A stretch of 64,000 bases of DNA from JAKFWF01 sp963750535 (GTDB taxonomy: Bacteria; Pseudomonadota; Alphaproteobacteria; Rhizobiales; Hyphomicrobiaceae): assembly GCA_963750535.1 (NCBI GenBank), contig CAVVRF010000002.1, positions 364,103-428,102 of the forward strand, in the 5' to 3' direction. A program made the translations under genes and the position numbers. Within the stretch, counting starts at the first letter, position 1, and every line of letters starts with the position of its first letter. Of the stretch, positions 54,168 to 63,791 are shown in pieces. The notes beneath the pieces were generated by a model. That model was not told the origin of the DNA. It made no database searches and saw only the letters and a program-made list of their open reading frames with translations.

Positions 54168-55078
54168 CCCCGCTTCGCGATCACGGCCGGAGCGACACGA
54201 TTGTCAGCGGGAGGTAGCCGCGGCGGCGCTGAAAACCGATACAGATACTTCATGGCGCCATCGATCGCGTTCGCCCAAACGAGCCAATTGTGCTCGCCAT
54301 CGACAATTCTCAGCTCGGTCAATTCTGCCTGCTGGTCGAACAGCGTCTTGAACAGCAGCGCAGTCTCAAAGGCGATGCCATACTTATCGCTGTCGCCCGA
54401 TACGAGGTAGAACGGAACGCGAAACCGCTGCTTGAAGTAGGCCTCGACAAGACTTCGGATAGTTGAGCGCTGTCCACTTGTTATCGTCGAAGCGGCCATC
54501 GGCGCCCGCGAACGGCGGTTGATTGCGCGCCGCGGATTGCTCTGGTGGCGATTTCGCATAAATTGCCGGGCTGAGCGCCGCGACGGCGGCGATGCGATCG
54601 GGATACTTCAAGGCAAAACGTACCGCGCCGTAGCCACCCGCGGATAGGCCTGCAACCAGTCTTCCTTCCCTCGAACTTCGATAGTCCTGTATCGGCCCGC
54701 GACCGTCGGCACGAGCTCATTCCAGAAAGCAGTCTCGGCCTTGTCCCTGGCGCCGTCGATCCACCAGCACTCCCGGCACCCGGGCATGACGATCAGAGTT
54801 TGCGGTATCGAGCCGCTGGCGATCAGCTTGTCGGCCTGCTCTTGTATGCGGCCATGTTCAACCCACGACTTCTCGTCGCCGCCTGCTCCGTGCAGCAGAT
54901 ACAGCACTGGATACTGCAAGCTGCCCGACCGATACCCGTCAGGTAAATAGACGATGTAGGACATGTCGCGGCCGAGGGCCGCGGATGCAAATGTCTCGTG
55001 ACGAAGCTCCCCAGCGGATGCCGTCGCACCGACCAAAATCATGACAAGCGCTACAATCGCGCCGCAATTCCTCAGCAC
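54164..55078 (-). CDS. Exported esterase, alpha/beta hydrolase (two compensating frameshifts)
   Basis: A signal peptide (AIVALVMILVGATASAG) is followed by an esterase-D/feruloyl-esterase-like fold: SYIVYLPDGYRSG, YPVLYLLHGAGGDEKSWVEHG, LIVMPGCRECWWIDG. Near 54668-54670 (CCC) one base is missing; the shifted frame then gives LVAGLSAGGYGAVRFALKYPD with the nucleophile Ser in GLSAGG. Near 54454-54455 one extra base returns the frame: ALNYPSLVEAYFKQRFRVPFYLVSGDSD, with the catalytic His in GEHNWLVW. Corrected length is about 304 residues. The stop codon belongs to the repeat. Confidence 0.82.
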
Positions 55079-55351
55079 GATCGTTCGACCCTACAAACGC
55101 TGTGTCTGGCTGCTGCCGCCAGCCTACTATAGGCCATTTGAGAATGCTACTAGTTGATGAACTTCGATCACTAGCCCGGCCCAACGAATTTCGCTGGCTG
55201 ACCAGCACTGGCTGCTGCTGCATGCCTGTGAGGTTGCTTCCTGGCATAATGGCTCTTAGACGAAACCCGTTGGTTTGAGGCGCCGCGCAACGCGCTGACC
55301 CGCCGTCAAGTGTCCGGTCAAGCTCGACCGCGCATCGCTTCGGAGACTTCC
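55079..55351. other. Divergent intergenic region esterase / opgC-like
   Basis: About 270 AT-richer bases, no gene visible. It should contain the promoters of the esterase and of the opgC-like gene. Confidence 0.35.
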
Positions 55352-56440
55352 ATGCCGCGTCTGCCCAATGCCGTGGATTTCTGGCGTGGCTTCGCGCTTG
55401 TCACGATCTTCATCAATCACATTCCAGGGGTGTTCTATGAGCGATTCACGCACAAGAACATCTCGCTGTCCGACTCCGCCGACTTGTTCGTGTTCCTTGC
55501 CGGCTGGTCGCTCCGCCACGTCGTCGGCAGGCCAGAGGATCCGACGCCGATCAGTCATTTATCGCTTCGGCTTGGCGGGCGGGCGCTCACGCTATACGCG
55601 GCCCACCTGATGATTGTGATGATCGCGATCGCGATGCTGGCCGCGGCATCGCGCATCCTCGATAATCCGCTGCTGCTCGAATGGCACAATGCGGCTGCAG
55701 TCTTCAGCGATCCGGTCGACACGCACATTGGCCTCGTGCTGCTGAGCCACCAGCTGGGCTACTTCGATATCCTTCCGCTGTACGTGGTGTTGCTGCTGTT
55801 CGCGCCGATCATTGCTATTATCCACCGAGTATCGCCGCAGCTGCTGCTGCCAGCGTCGATTGCGCTGTATCTCAGTGCGATCATATTCAAGATTACGGTT
55901 CCAACCTGGCCGACCGAAGGGCAATGGTTCTTCAATCCGCTGTGCTGGCAGTTGGTGTTCGTGTTGGGGTTCACTCTTTCGCGTGAGAGAGGGCCTGGTG
56001 CCTGGGTGCGGGCAAATATCGACTGGATCCGGATCGTTGCGTGGCCGATCGTTATCGGAGGTGCACTGCTGGTATTGTTCCGCTGGTGGCCAGATCCAAC
56101 GCGAATGCCGGAACCCAAGCTGCTCTTCATAGTCGGCAAGACTTTCGAGACGCCACCGCGATTGATCCAGTTTCTCGCACTGATTGCGTTGTGCTCGGCG
56201 TTCTATCCATACATTGCCAAGACGCTGCCGCGCCCGGTCGAATTTTTCTCGATGCTGGGCCGAAATTCCATGCAAGTGTTCTGCGTTGGTTCCGTGCTCA
56301 GCCTGGCATGTCAGATCATCCGGTTCTATTTCCGAGGCGGGTTCGTGGTTGACACCGTGCTGGTAGCAAGTGGCATCTTGTTGCTGGGAACGACGGCGTG
56401 GTTGTCGGAATGGCGGGCTCGAGCGCAAAAACCCATATGA
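55352..56440 (+). CDS. OpgC-family membrane acyltransferase
   Basis: A 362-residue protein with about ten membrane helices. It has the OpgC signature: DFWRGFALVTIFINHIPGVFYERFTHKN, SDSADLFVFLAGWSLRHVV with the acyltransferase-type His near the first helix, LGYFDILPLYVVLLLFAPI, and MLGRNSMQVFCVGSVLSLA. OpgC succinylates periplasmic glucans; relatives acylate other envelope sugars. ATG 55352 follows GGAGAC; an upstream ATG at 55310 is less likely. It overlaps the next gene as ATGA. Confidence 0.88.
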   Translation: MPRLPNAVDFWRGFALVTIFINHIPGVFYERFTHKNISLSDSADLFVFLAGWSLRHVVGRPEDPTPISHLSLRLGGRALTLYAAHLMIVMIAIAMLAAASRILDNPLLLEWHNAAAVFSDPVDTHIGLVLLSHQLGYFDILPLYVVLLLFAPIIAIIHRVSPQLLLPASIALYLSAIIFKITVPTWPTEGQWFFNPLCWQLVFVLGFTLSRERGPGAWVRANIDWIRIVAWPIVIGGALLVLFRWWPDPTRMPEPKLLFIVGKTFETPPRLIQFLALIALCSAFYPYIAKTLPRPVEFFSMLGRNSMQVFCVGSVLSLACQIIRFYFRGGFVVDTVLVASGILLLGTTAWLSEWRARAQKPI

Positions 56441-57231
56441 AACACCCGATTGCCATCACGGGGCTCCTGTCGGCTTGGTTTGCCTTCTTGCCCTGCCTCG
56501 CACAGGAGCGGGCAGAACAGGCCATAGTACCGGTGCCGAAGGTCTGCGAGACGCCTGGAGTGGAAGTCGTCTCCAACTCTCCTTTGCCCAACATTGTCAC
56601 GGCGCTCAAGGAACGGAAAAAGATCAACATACTGGTAATCGGAACGACCTCGGCATCGCTGCGCGGTCCGGTCTCCGGTGATCACTATGCGATTCTCGAG
56701 CGCTTCCTGGAGGCCAAGTTCAAAGGACTCGACGTCGCCATAGTTTATCGCGGGGTGTCCGGCGAGCTCGCCGCTGATGCCGCGGAGCGCATTCGAACCG
56801 AAGTGGCGCTCAATTCAACTGATCTGGTGCTTTGGCAGCTCGGCACGGCTGACGCGCTGGCCCAGGTTCCGCTCTCGGAGTTTCATGACACGGTCACTCG
56901 CACCGTGGAATGGCTCAAGGCGCACAAAGTCGATGTGATCCTCGTCGGTCTCCGTTACACGCGCAGCATGTCGCGCGACAAGAACTATCAAGCGACCCGG
57001 CAGATCGTGAAAGAGATCGCAAAGGAACAGAATGTTCTCCGCTTTGGTCTTTACGAGGCGCAGGAGACGCTGGAGCAGATCAGGCACGGTCAGGGTGTGG
57101 CGCTGAGCGAGATTGAAGCGACCGAGTCGGATTATGCGTGCATGGGAGAATATCTGGCGCGGGCCATTGCGACTGGCCTGTTCATTCGCGACGCACCGCA
57201 TAGCCCGTCGGATGACAAGAAGGTGCCTTAG
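56437..57231 (+). CDS. Exported SGNH-hydrolase-like protein
   Basis: A 264-residue protein with a signal peptide (IAITGLLSAWFAFLPCLAQ). The fold resembles SGNH hydrolases: first strand INILVIGTTSASLRG where GDS would be expected, VAIVYRGVSGE, DLVLWQLGTADAL and a final ESDYACMGEYLARA in place of the usual DxxH. The catalytic Ser and His are therefore not in their canonical setting. The gene is translationally coupled to the opgC-like gene, suggesting joint action on an acylated glycan. Confidence 0.75.
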   Translation: MKHPIAITGLLSAWFAFLPCLAQERAEQAIVPVPKVCETPGVEVVSNSPLPNIVTALKERKKINILVIGTTSASLRGPVSGDHYAILERFLEAKFKGLDVAIVYRGVSGELAADAAERIRTEVALNSTDLVLWQLGTADALAQVPLSEFHDTVTRTVEWLKAHKVDVILVGLRYTRSMSRDKNYQATRQIVKEIAKEQNVLRFGLYEAQETLEQIRHGQGVALSEIEATESDYACMGEYLARAIATGLFIRDAPHSPSDDKKVP

Positions 57232-57517
57232 TCGGCGCAGTCGTCGTTGCTTTCTGCCCTGACACGCGCCAAACGCCCTCTCAACTCCACCGGTCTCGAC
57301 GCGCTGCGCCGCAGGCGGCTTGAAGGCGATCGATAGCGACGTGAAAGGGCGGGCTGTCCCGCCCACGCTGCGGCCGGAGCAAAAGGTGAAGCCGCCGCGT
57401 ACTTGAATGCGGCGGCGCGACGAGGGAGCGACGACACTGGTGCAGGCCTGGGCGCTCGTCTCGTCGAACCCGGCCAAGGACGGTGGCAACCATCGTCGAC
57501 GGTCGCGTCCGCAATCT
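57232..57517. other. Intergenic region with a GC hairpin
   Basis: About 285 bases between two convergent genes, with no gene seen. GGGCGGG (57347-57353) and CCCGCCC (57358-57364) form a perfect stem with a 4-base loop, possibly ending transcription from either side. Confidence 0.45.
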
Positions 57518-58825
57518 TCAAACCGAGCGGCTAACCGGAACTGCGGCCTGGTCGCGCCGGGCCGGCGATCGTGTGTCTACCCTGACGAAGGCGGCACGGA
57601 TGCGCTCGATCGCCAGGTCGATCTCCGACTCGCTGATGATCAGTGGCGGCGAGAACCCGATGGCTGCCGGCCCCTTCGAGGTTGTCGACACACCGGCCTC
57701 CAGTGCCGCCGACACAAGTCGATCTGAAATCTGCTCGGCGTCCGGCTGCGCGGCGACGGTCTCATTTGTGATCGCGCGCAGCAATCCCAGACCGCGCAGC
57801 CTGATCGATCCTTCCGCGGCATCACCGGCGAACGCGACCGCAAGACGCGACTGCGCGTACTGTCCCAACCGGGCGGCTCGCTCGACCAGTCCTTCCTCAT
57901 CGAGGATCTGCAGGGTCGTCAGCGCCGCGCGGGCGGTCACCGGATTTTTCTCGTGCGTGAAGTGACCGACCGATAGCTCGGGAGCGACATCGAGCTCGGC
58001 AGCGGCCAGTACCGCCGCTATCGGCAAGATGCCGCCGCCGAGCGCTTTGCCGAGCACCACGAGATCCGGCGTTGCTCCGAAATGCTCATGCGCGAAGAAC
58101 CGGCCGGTCTTGCCGAGGCCGCTCGGTATCTCGTCGAAAATGAGCTGCGCGCCGGCTCGTCGCGCCATGTCGGCGACCTCCCGCCACAGGTCGGGCGGCG
58201 GCACCACGCAGTTCGACCGCATCGCCTCGGCGACGATGCAGCCAATTCCGCCTGGGGCGGTGCTCAGTACCGATTTGATTTCCGCCAACATGCGGTCCGC
58301 GCCGCCCGCAATCTGGTTCCAGTAGGCCGTCACATGGTGGATATCAGGTGGCTGACTGCCGAGACGCGGGTCAAGGCGGCTCGACGACAGAGCGAGGCTC
58401 GCGAACCCGTGACCATGGTACGAGCCTTCCAGCGCAACGATTCCCGATCGGCCGGTGGCGATGCGCGCCATCCGAATTGCGATCTCGATCGCATCCGACC
58501 CGCTGGGCGCCAACAGCAGTCGCGACCGGCCAGACCGGAATCTCCTGGTCAAAGTCTCGGCCAGCAGCGTCGCCGGCTCGTTGGCAAACCGCCGTGGCGA
58601 GAACGTCAGCTCGTCGAGCTGGTGTTTGATCGCCGCAATCAGCCGGGGATGGGCGTGGCCGATATGGTGGGTGGTGTTGCCGTGCAGATCAATCAGGCGG
58701 CGGCCGTCATGCCCCTCAATCCAGATGCCACTGGCGCGCGCCAGTGAGCCCAGGCACGGCGACGAGCCCTCCTGGTGGACGAAGACCCCGGCGTCCCGCT
58801 CGACCCAGCCGCGTTGCCTCGCCAT
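57518..58825 (-). CDS. Class III PLP enzyme, PbfA-like (hydroxy-aminoethylphosphonate lyase?)
   Basis: A 435-residue class III aminotransferase-fold protein. The PLP Lys is in LVVLGKALGGGILPIAAV; ALEGSYHGHGFASLAL and FDEIPSGLGKTGRF are family motifs. The opening IDLHGNTTHHIGHAHPRLIAAI and SPRRFANEPA match, from memory, PbfA, the lyase that acts on (R)-1-hydroxy-2-aminoethylphosphonate, better than GABA or ornithine transaminases. Its position behind a phosphonate-type ABC transporter supports that. It starts 21 bases after the phosphatase gene. Confidence 0.72.
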   Translation of the reverse strand: MARQRGWVERDAGVFVHQEGSSPCLGSLARASGIWIEGHDGRRLIDLHGNTTHHIGHAHPRLIAAIKHQLDELTFSPRRFANEPATLLAETLTRRFRSGRSRLLLAPSGSDAIEIAIRMARIATGRSGIVALEGSYHGHGFASLALSSSRLDPRLGSQPPDIHHVTAYWNQIAGGADRMLAEIKSVLSTAPGGIGCIVAEAMRSNCVVPPPDLWREVADMARRAGAQLIFDEIPSGLGKTGRFFAHEHFGATPDLVVLGKALGGGILPIAAVLAAAELDVAPELSVGHFTHEKNPVTARAALTTLQILDEEGLVERAARLGQYAQSRLAVAFAGDAAEGSIRLRGLGLLRAITNETVAAQPDAEQISDRLVSAALEAGVSTTSKGPAAIGFSPPLIISESEIDLAIERIRAAFVRVDTRSPARRDQAAVPVSRSV

Positions 58826-58846
58826 ACCGCTTCCTCGTCCCGCAAA

Positions 58847-59656
58847 CTAAGGCGCGGCCCCGGCCAGGATCGTCAGCGCCGCCGCGTGGACGTCGGCATC
58901 GCCGCAGGCGATCATGCCGTGCGAATGCAGGGCATCGCCGCCGTCGATCGCGGACACGATGCCGCCTGCGCCGGTAACGATCGGGATGTGCGCCGCGATG
59001 TCGTAGATTTCGAAGCCGCCATATCCAATGACAATGTCGATGTGGCCCTCGGCCAGCATGGCGACCGAGTAGCAGTCGCTACCATATTCGAGCATGCGAA
59101 CCGAGCGGCCAAGCGCTGCGACCCGCTTCGACATGACAAGGTCACTCACGATCGAGGAGGAAACCCACGCGGTCGCTTGCGAAACGTCGCCGGGCCTGCG
59201 GGTCGACAATTTCCTGGTGTCGGCCCGCGCTGTCGAAGCCTGTGAAGCGGTGCCATCGCCCCAGTAGCGCTCGCGCAGGTATGGCTGGTCAATGAGGCCA
59301 ATGGCCGGGCGGCCGCGATCAAGCAGAGCGATCAACGTGCCCCAGACCGGCTTACCGGAGATGAAGGCCTTCGTGCCATCGATCGGATCGAGTACCCACA
59401 CCTGATCGGCGTCCACCCGGACGGTGCCATATTCCTCGCCGATGATGCCGTGCTCGGGATAGTGCCGTTCGATCAACTTGCGGATCGCCGCTTCGCCGGC
59501 GCGGTCGGCAATCGTCACCGGATCGAAACCGCTTCCCTCGAGCGACTTGTCATCGGCAGCGATGCCGGATCGAAAGTGCGGCAGGATGGAGGCGCCGGCA
59601 GCATCGGCGAGGCGATGCGCGAAGGCCATCAATTCCAGTCGCTCATCGTCCATCAT
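58847..59656 (-). CDS. Inositol-monophosphatase family phosphatase (HisN-like)
   Basis: A 269-residue Mg-dependent phosphatase. Metal-site motifs are GIIGEEYG (E of the first site), VWVLDPIDGTKAFISGKP (DPIDGT) and GGFEIYDIAAHIPIVTGAGG in place of WDxAAG. Such enzymes dephosphorylate histidinol phosphate, inositol phosphate or PAP. ATG 59656 overlaps the permease stop as ATGA, so it is in the same operon. The 866-residue open frame that continues upstream of it is a mixture of this gene and antiphase permease sequence. Confidence 0.85.
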   Translation of the reverse strand: MMDDERLELMAFAHRLADAAGASILPHFRSGIAADDKSLEGSGFDPVTIADRAGEAAIRKLIERHYPEHGIIGEEYGTVRVDADQVWVLDPIDGTKAFISGKPVWGTLIALLDRGRPAIGLIDQPYLRERYWGDGTASQASTARADTRKLSTRRPGDVSQATAWVSSSIVSDLVMSKRVAALGRSVRMLEYGSDCYSVAMLAEGHIDIVIGYGGFEIYDIAAHIPIVTGAGGIVSAIDGGDALHSHGMIACGDADVHAAALTILAGAAP

Positions 59657-61351
59657 GTTGTGCGCCGCCGCCACCGTTGTTGCCGTATGACCAGGGCCTT
59701 GATGGAGATTTGCAGCACGGTCGCGACAATTGACATCACCATGATCAGGACGGCAAGCGCCGCCGCCTGCCCCAGCCGGCTGCCCTCCACCATGTTGACG
59801 ACGGCGATCGCCGCAACCCGCGTTTGCGCCGTGAACAGGAAGATCAAGGCGGATACCGTCGTCATGGCGTTGACGAAGAAGTATCCGGCGATGTCGACCA
59901 GCGTCGGCGCCAGGTAGGGCAGATAAACCCGCTGTGCCAATCCGACAGGTCCCGATCGCAGTGCCTGACCGGCAAGGTCGATTTCGCGATCGAGGCGCAT
60001 CAATCCCCCGACCGCCATCAGATGCGGGACGGTGTAGAAATGCGCGACCGTGCAGATCACGATCAGGAGCATCGTTCCCTGCAGACCGTGCAGCGGGTTC
60101 TGCGGATTGTTGAAAAAGAAGACGTAGCCGAGGCCGAGCACGAGACCCGGCACCGCGATCGGCACCATGGCGAGAGCCTGCAGCGACTGGTTGACCGGCG
60201 TCGGGCCGATCCGGCGCGCGACGATCCAACCGCTCATCGCGACGAGAAGCGTGCCGAGTAGCGCCGTCGACCCCGCCAGCACAATGCTGTTCACCAACGA
60301 TCGTGCATCGTCGGCGTCGGCCAGCAGGCGCTCGTAGTTCTGCAGGCCGAGCGTCAGGTTGTACGGCCAGAACTTCACCAGGGAGCCGAAGATCGCCATG
60401 GCAATGATGCCGACGATCGCCGACGCCACCAGCACCGCGAGCACAAGCAGCACCAAATCGCGCGCGAGCGACGGCTCCGGCTCGATCGGAACCGACTTGC
60501 CGCTCAAGACCGAGCGCTCGGTGCGGCGCGCGATCACGTCGATGCCGTAGGCGACGATTGCAGGCAACAGCAGCAGCACGCCAACCACCGCGCCAAGCTC
60601 GAAATCGAAACGGCCGATCACCAGCTTGTAGATGTCCGTCGCCAGCACATTGGTCGAGCCGCCGATCACGGTCGGAATGCCGAAGTCGGTGAACACCAGG
60701 ACGAACACCACCGAGGCCGCGCTGATGATGGAATAGCGTGCGGAGGGCAGGGTGACCGTGCGGAAGATGCGCCAGGCACCTGCCCTCAGGGCTCGCGCCG
60801 CCTCGTACTGGCGGGCATCGCCGGCGGCCAGTCCGCCCGAGAGGATCAGCAGGGCGTGTGGTAGCGCGTAGAACACCGACGCCATAATGATACCGACAGG
60901 GCCATAGAGTGGCGCCCCAATCAGCCAGCTCTTGAGCACGCCCTGATTGCCGAACAGGTAGACCAGTCCGAATGCCGGCAGCAATGATGGCGTCAGCAGC
61001 GGCAGCAGCAGGATGACAGCGGAGAAGTCCGCGCGCCGGCACGCGGCTGCGGGTGAACGCGTAGGCCATCGGAAACGCGATTGCGATCACGATCGACGTT
61101 GCGGCGGCCGACAGATATATCGAGTTCCACGCGGCGATCGACAGGCCGGGCTCGGTCGCATATCGGACGAAGTTCTGGCCGCCTATGAATTTCCCGGAAC
61201 GGTCGAACAGGCTTCGGATCAGCAAGGCGCCGATCGGCAGCACTGTGGCGAAAGCCAGCGCCACGGTGATGGCGGCCGCAATCGACGTCGCGGCAATCGG
61301 CCAAACCGGTTTCCGCCCCTGTGAAACGGATATGTGCGCGGTCGCCGTCAT
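59653..61351 (-). CDS. Two-domain ABC permease, 2-aminoethylphosphonate type (frameshifted)
   Basis: The start region MTATAHISVSQ, a membrane helix and FTRSRVPAR are in one frame up to about 61030. The remainder (DFSAVILLLPLLTPSLLPAFGLVYLFG to RQQRWRRRTT) lies one frame on. Removing one C of CC 61029-61030 joins them into about 565 residues with two sets of permease helices and two EAA-like loops (QYEAARALRAGAWRIFRTVTLP and DLAGQALRSGPVGLAQRVYLP). Fused-permease architecture fits FbpB-like iron and AEP transporters. It is between the ATPase and phosphatase genes. Confidence 0.85.
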
Positions 61352-61355
61352 CGTG

Positions 61356-62470
61356 TCAGCTGTCGCCTGACAAAATGCGCAAGTGCTGCACCGGCAGCGC
61401 CACATCCATCGCCTCGCCGATCCTCGGCAACGCGCGGAGCCGCACACGCGAGACTTCGGCCTGAAGTGCCTCGCCGCCCACCTGCAGCGGTTCGAACCTG
61501 ATGCGTATGATGTCGCCGAGGAATGTCACTTGGCTGACGTGCGCGCGAAACGCGCTCGCGTTTGCCTGGGCTTCCGCCGCGAGCGCCACAGCAGCCGGCC
61601 GAATACACAGTCTGGAATTCGCTGGCATATTGGTGACGGGCTGATCCAGCGCGAACTTGAGCCCCTGCGACCTTATCCTGCCCGCATCGATGGCTTCGAT
61701 CGGCAGTGCGTTCATTTCGCCGAGAAATCGAGCGACGAACAGATTGCTGGGGTTCTCGTAGGCGTTGCTCGGGCTGCCGATCTGCTCGATGCGGCCCTTG
61801 TTCATCACCAGCAGCCGATCGGCGATCGACAGGGCCTCCTGCTGGTCATGCGTGACCATGATGGTGGTGACCCCAACCCGGCGCTGCAACGCCCGCAGCT
61901 CATCCCGCAGATACGCCCGCACATTGGCATCGAGCGCCGATAATGGCTCGTCGAGCAGAAGCAGGCCAGGCGCCAAGGCCAGGGCGCGGGCCAATGCGAC
62001 GCGCTGCTGCTGGCCGCCCGACAGTTGGCTCGGGTACTTGTCGGAATGATCCGTGAGGCCGACGAGCGCCAGCAGTTCATTGACACGCGATACCCGCTCG
62101 GCCCGCGGCGCGCCGACCGACTCGAGCCCGAACGCGATGTTGCCCGCCACCGTGCGATTGGGGAACAGCGCGTAGGATTGGAAGACGATGCCGAAGTCGC
62201 GGGCTTCCGGCGGCAGCGCGGTGATGTCCGAGCCGGCCTGAATTATCTTGCCGCCATTGGCCCGCTCGAAGCCAGCGATCAGCCGCAACAGCGTGGTCTT
62301 GCCGCAACCTGACGGTCCCAGGATGCAGACGAATTCGCCGGCCGCAATCTCAAAACCGATGCCGTCGACGACAGTCACGGCGTCGAAGCGCTTGCTGAGC
62401 TCCGCCACGGAAAGATATGAGGCGCCGCAGCGCCCTCGATGTCTTGCATCTGATCAATGCGTTTCAGCAT
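61356..62470 (-). CDS. ABC transporter ATPase, 2-aminoethylphosphonate type (possible N-terminal frameshift)
   Basis: Core residues: Walker A GPSGCGKTT, Q-loop FQSYALFPNRTV, signature LSGGQQQRVALARALA, Walker B LLLLDEPLSALD, switch His in MVTHDQQEA; a C-terminal TOBE region follows. The open frame starts only at GTG 62408, just before the first strand and without a ribosome site. ATG 62470, three bases after the binding-protein stop, begins MLKRIDQMQDIEGAAA in another frame; restoring one base at about 62412-62430 joins it to SYLSVAELSKRF. I therefore place the start at 62470. Potassium or iron systems are similar; operon context favours phosphonate. Confidence 0.85.
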
Positions 62471-62472
62471 GC

Positions 62473-63504
62473 TCACTTCTTGGGCGGCACCTTGGTGCCG
62501 AAGCGCTTCTGCCACTCGGCCATGATCACCTCGCGGTCGGCGGCCAGCTGGCGAAATCCATTTTCAGAAGCTTCGACTTCTCGTCGGCTGGATAATTCTT
62601 CGGCAGCGACTGAATGTCCTCATAGGCCGTGATCGGCAGGAACTTGGCGGAAATCTCGGCCGCCTCGCGCGACGAAATCCAGTCGGCCAGAACCTTCGCA
62701 TCGGCGAGGTTCTTGGCGCCCTTGACAATGGCCGCCGCCTCGATCTCCCAGCCGAGGCCCTCCTCCGGCAGAATGATCGAGATCGGCGCGCCTTCGTTGA
62801 TCAGCTTCACCGCCGGCGCAGCATAGGAGATGCCGATCAGCGCTTCGCCCGATGCTGCCTGACGGCAGGGCGCGCTGCCGGAGTGGCCATACTGCGAAAC
62901 GTTGCCATGCAGCTTGTCCATGAATTCCCAGCCGCCCTTCTCGCCCATCGCCGTCAGCCAACCATTGACGGCGAGCAGCGCGGTGCCCGACGACAGCGGG
63001 CTCGGCATCGTGATCTGACCGGCGTAGACGGGATTGGTCAGATCCTTCCACGACTTCGGGGCGGCGATGTTCTTCTTTCCTGCCTCGGCGGTGTTGAAGC
63101 AGACCGAAGCCGCCCAGGCGTCGATGCCGACCCACACCGGCTCCGCGCCGATCGTCCGCGCATCGTGGCGAGACTTCGTCCATAGTTGGCAGGCTTATAG
63201 GACAGCAGCAGGCCCTTGGCGTCCGCCGCCATCAGCGCAGAGACCGCATTGCCCATGATCACATCCGCCTGCGGGCTCGCGGCCTCGGCGATGACGCGGG
63301 CGATGATGGGCGCCGTCGAGCCCAGGATGGCATTGATCTTGATCTGCGGATGCTTGGCCTCGAAGCCCTTGATCAGCGCCTTGGCCTGATCCTCATCGAG
63401 CGAAGAATAAACCGTCAACGAGCGCTGCTGTGCGACGGCGGCAACTGACGACAGCGCCACAACCGCGGCTGCGGCAAGCGCTATGCAACGGCAAACGACG
63501 ACAT
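62473..63504 (-). CDS. Periplasmic substrate-binding protein, 2-aminoethylphosphonate type (three frameshifts)
   Basis: Pieces in three frames form one Fe3+/AEP-type binding protein: MSSFAVA (ATG 63504, GGGGGAG upstream), then ALAAAAVVALSSVAAVAQQ and LTVYSSLDEDQAKALIKGFE, then WVGIDAWAASVCFNTAEAG and YAGQITMPSPLSSGTALLAV with HSGSAPCRQAASGEALIGIS, then the end AADREVIMAEWQKRFGTKVP. One base is missing near 63485, near CC 63180-63181, and near 62550-62552. Corrected length is about 344 residues. The clustering could mean a decaying gene, or low-quality consensus. Confidence 0.8.
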
Positions 63505-63791
63505 GACGTTCTCCCCCACTTACGGCCAAGGCCATCAAGACGCGGTGGCGTTCTATCGAGGGGGAATGACACATGGATGACTTGGAGGTGGCGGGTGAAG
63601 CGCTCGTCACGCCTGTTGCGGCCACCGACCATGCGTGTGTCACGGGTGATTGCTGGCTGCCGCACGGCAGGCTCATGGAGCTCCGCCCAGGAGATCTGCG
63701 CTGCAACGAAACGTCGGTCGGGGGCCAGAAGCGGCCTAGCTCGAATTCAACCACCCGCTTCGATATCGTCCCGCTGTGGTAGACTTTTGAG
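63505..63791. other. Intergenic region upstream of the phosphonate-type operon
   Basis: About 285 bases. A plus-strand frame 63573-63782 (69 residues, MDDLEVAGEALVTPVAATDH...) is open but has no convincing ribosome site or recognisable family, so I do not call it a gene. The promoter of the transport operon should be here. Confidence 0.3.

Noticed and set aside
58847..61447. An apparent 866-residue protein joining the permease start to the phosphatase
   Set aside because: The middle third is out-of-frame permease sequence; the proper frame from about 61030 to 59653 encodes a normal permease and the phosphatase has its own ATG at 59656.
62473..63504. Calling the binding-protein gene a true pseudogene
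   Set aside because: Three shifts would normally suggest it, but ftsZ, bamD and tolA show the same kind of shift, so sequence error cannot be excluded.
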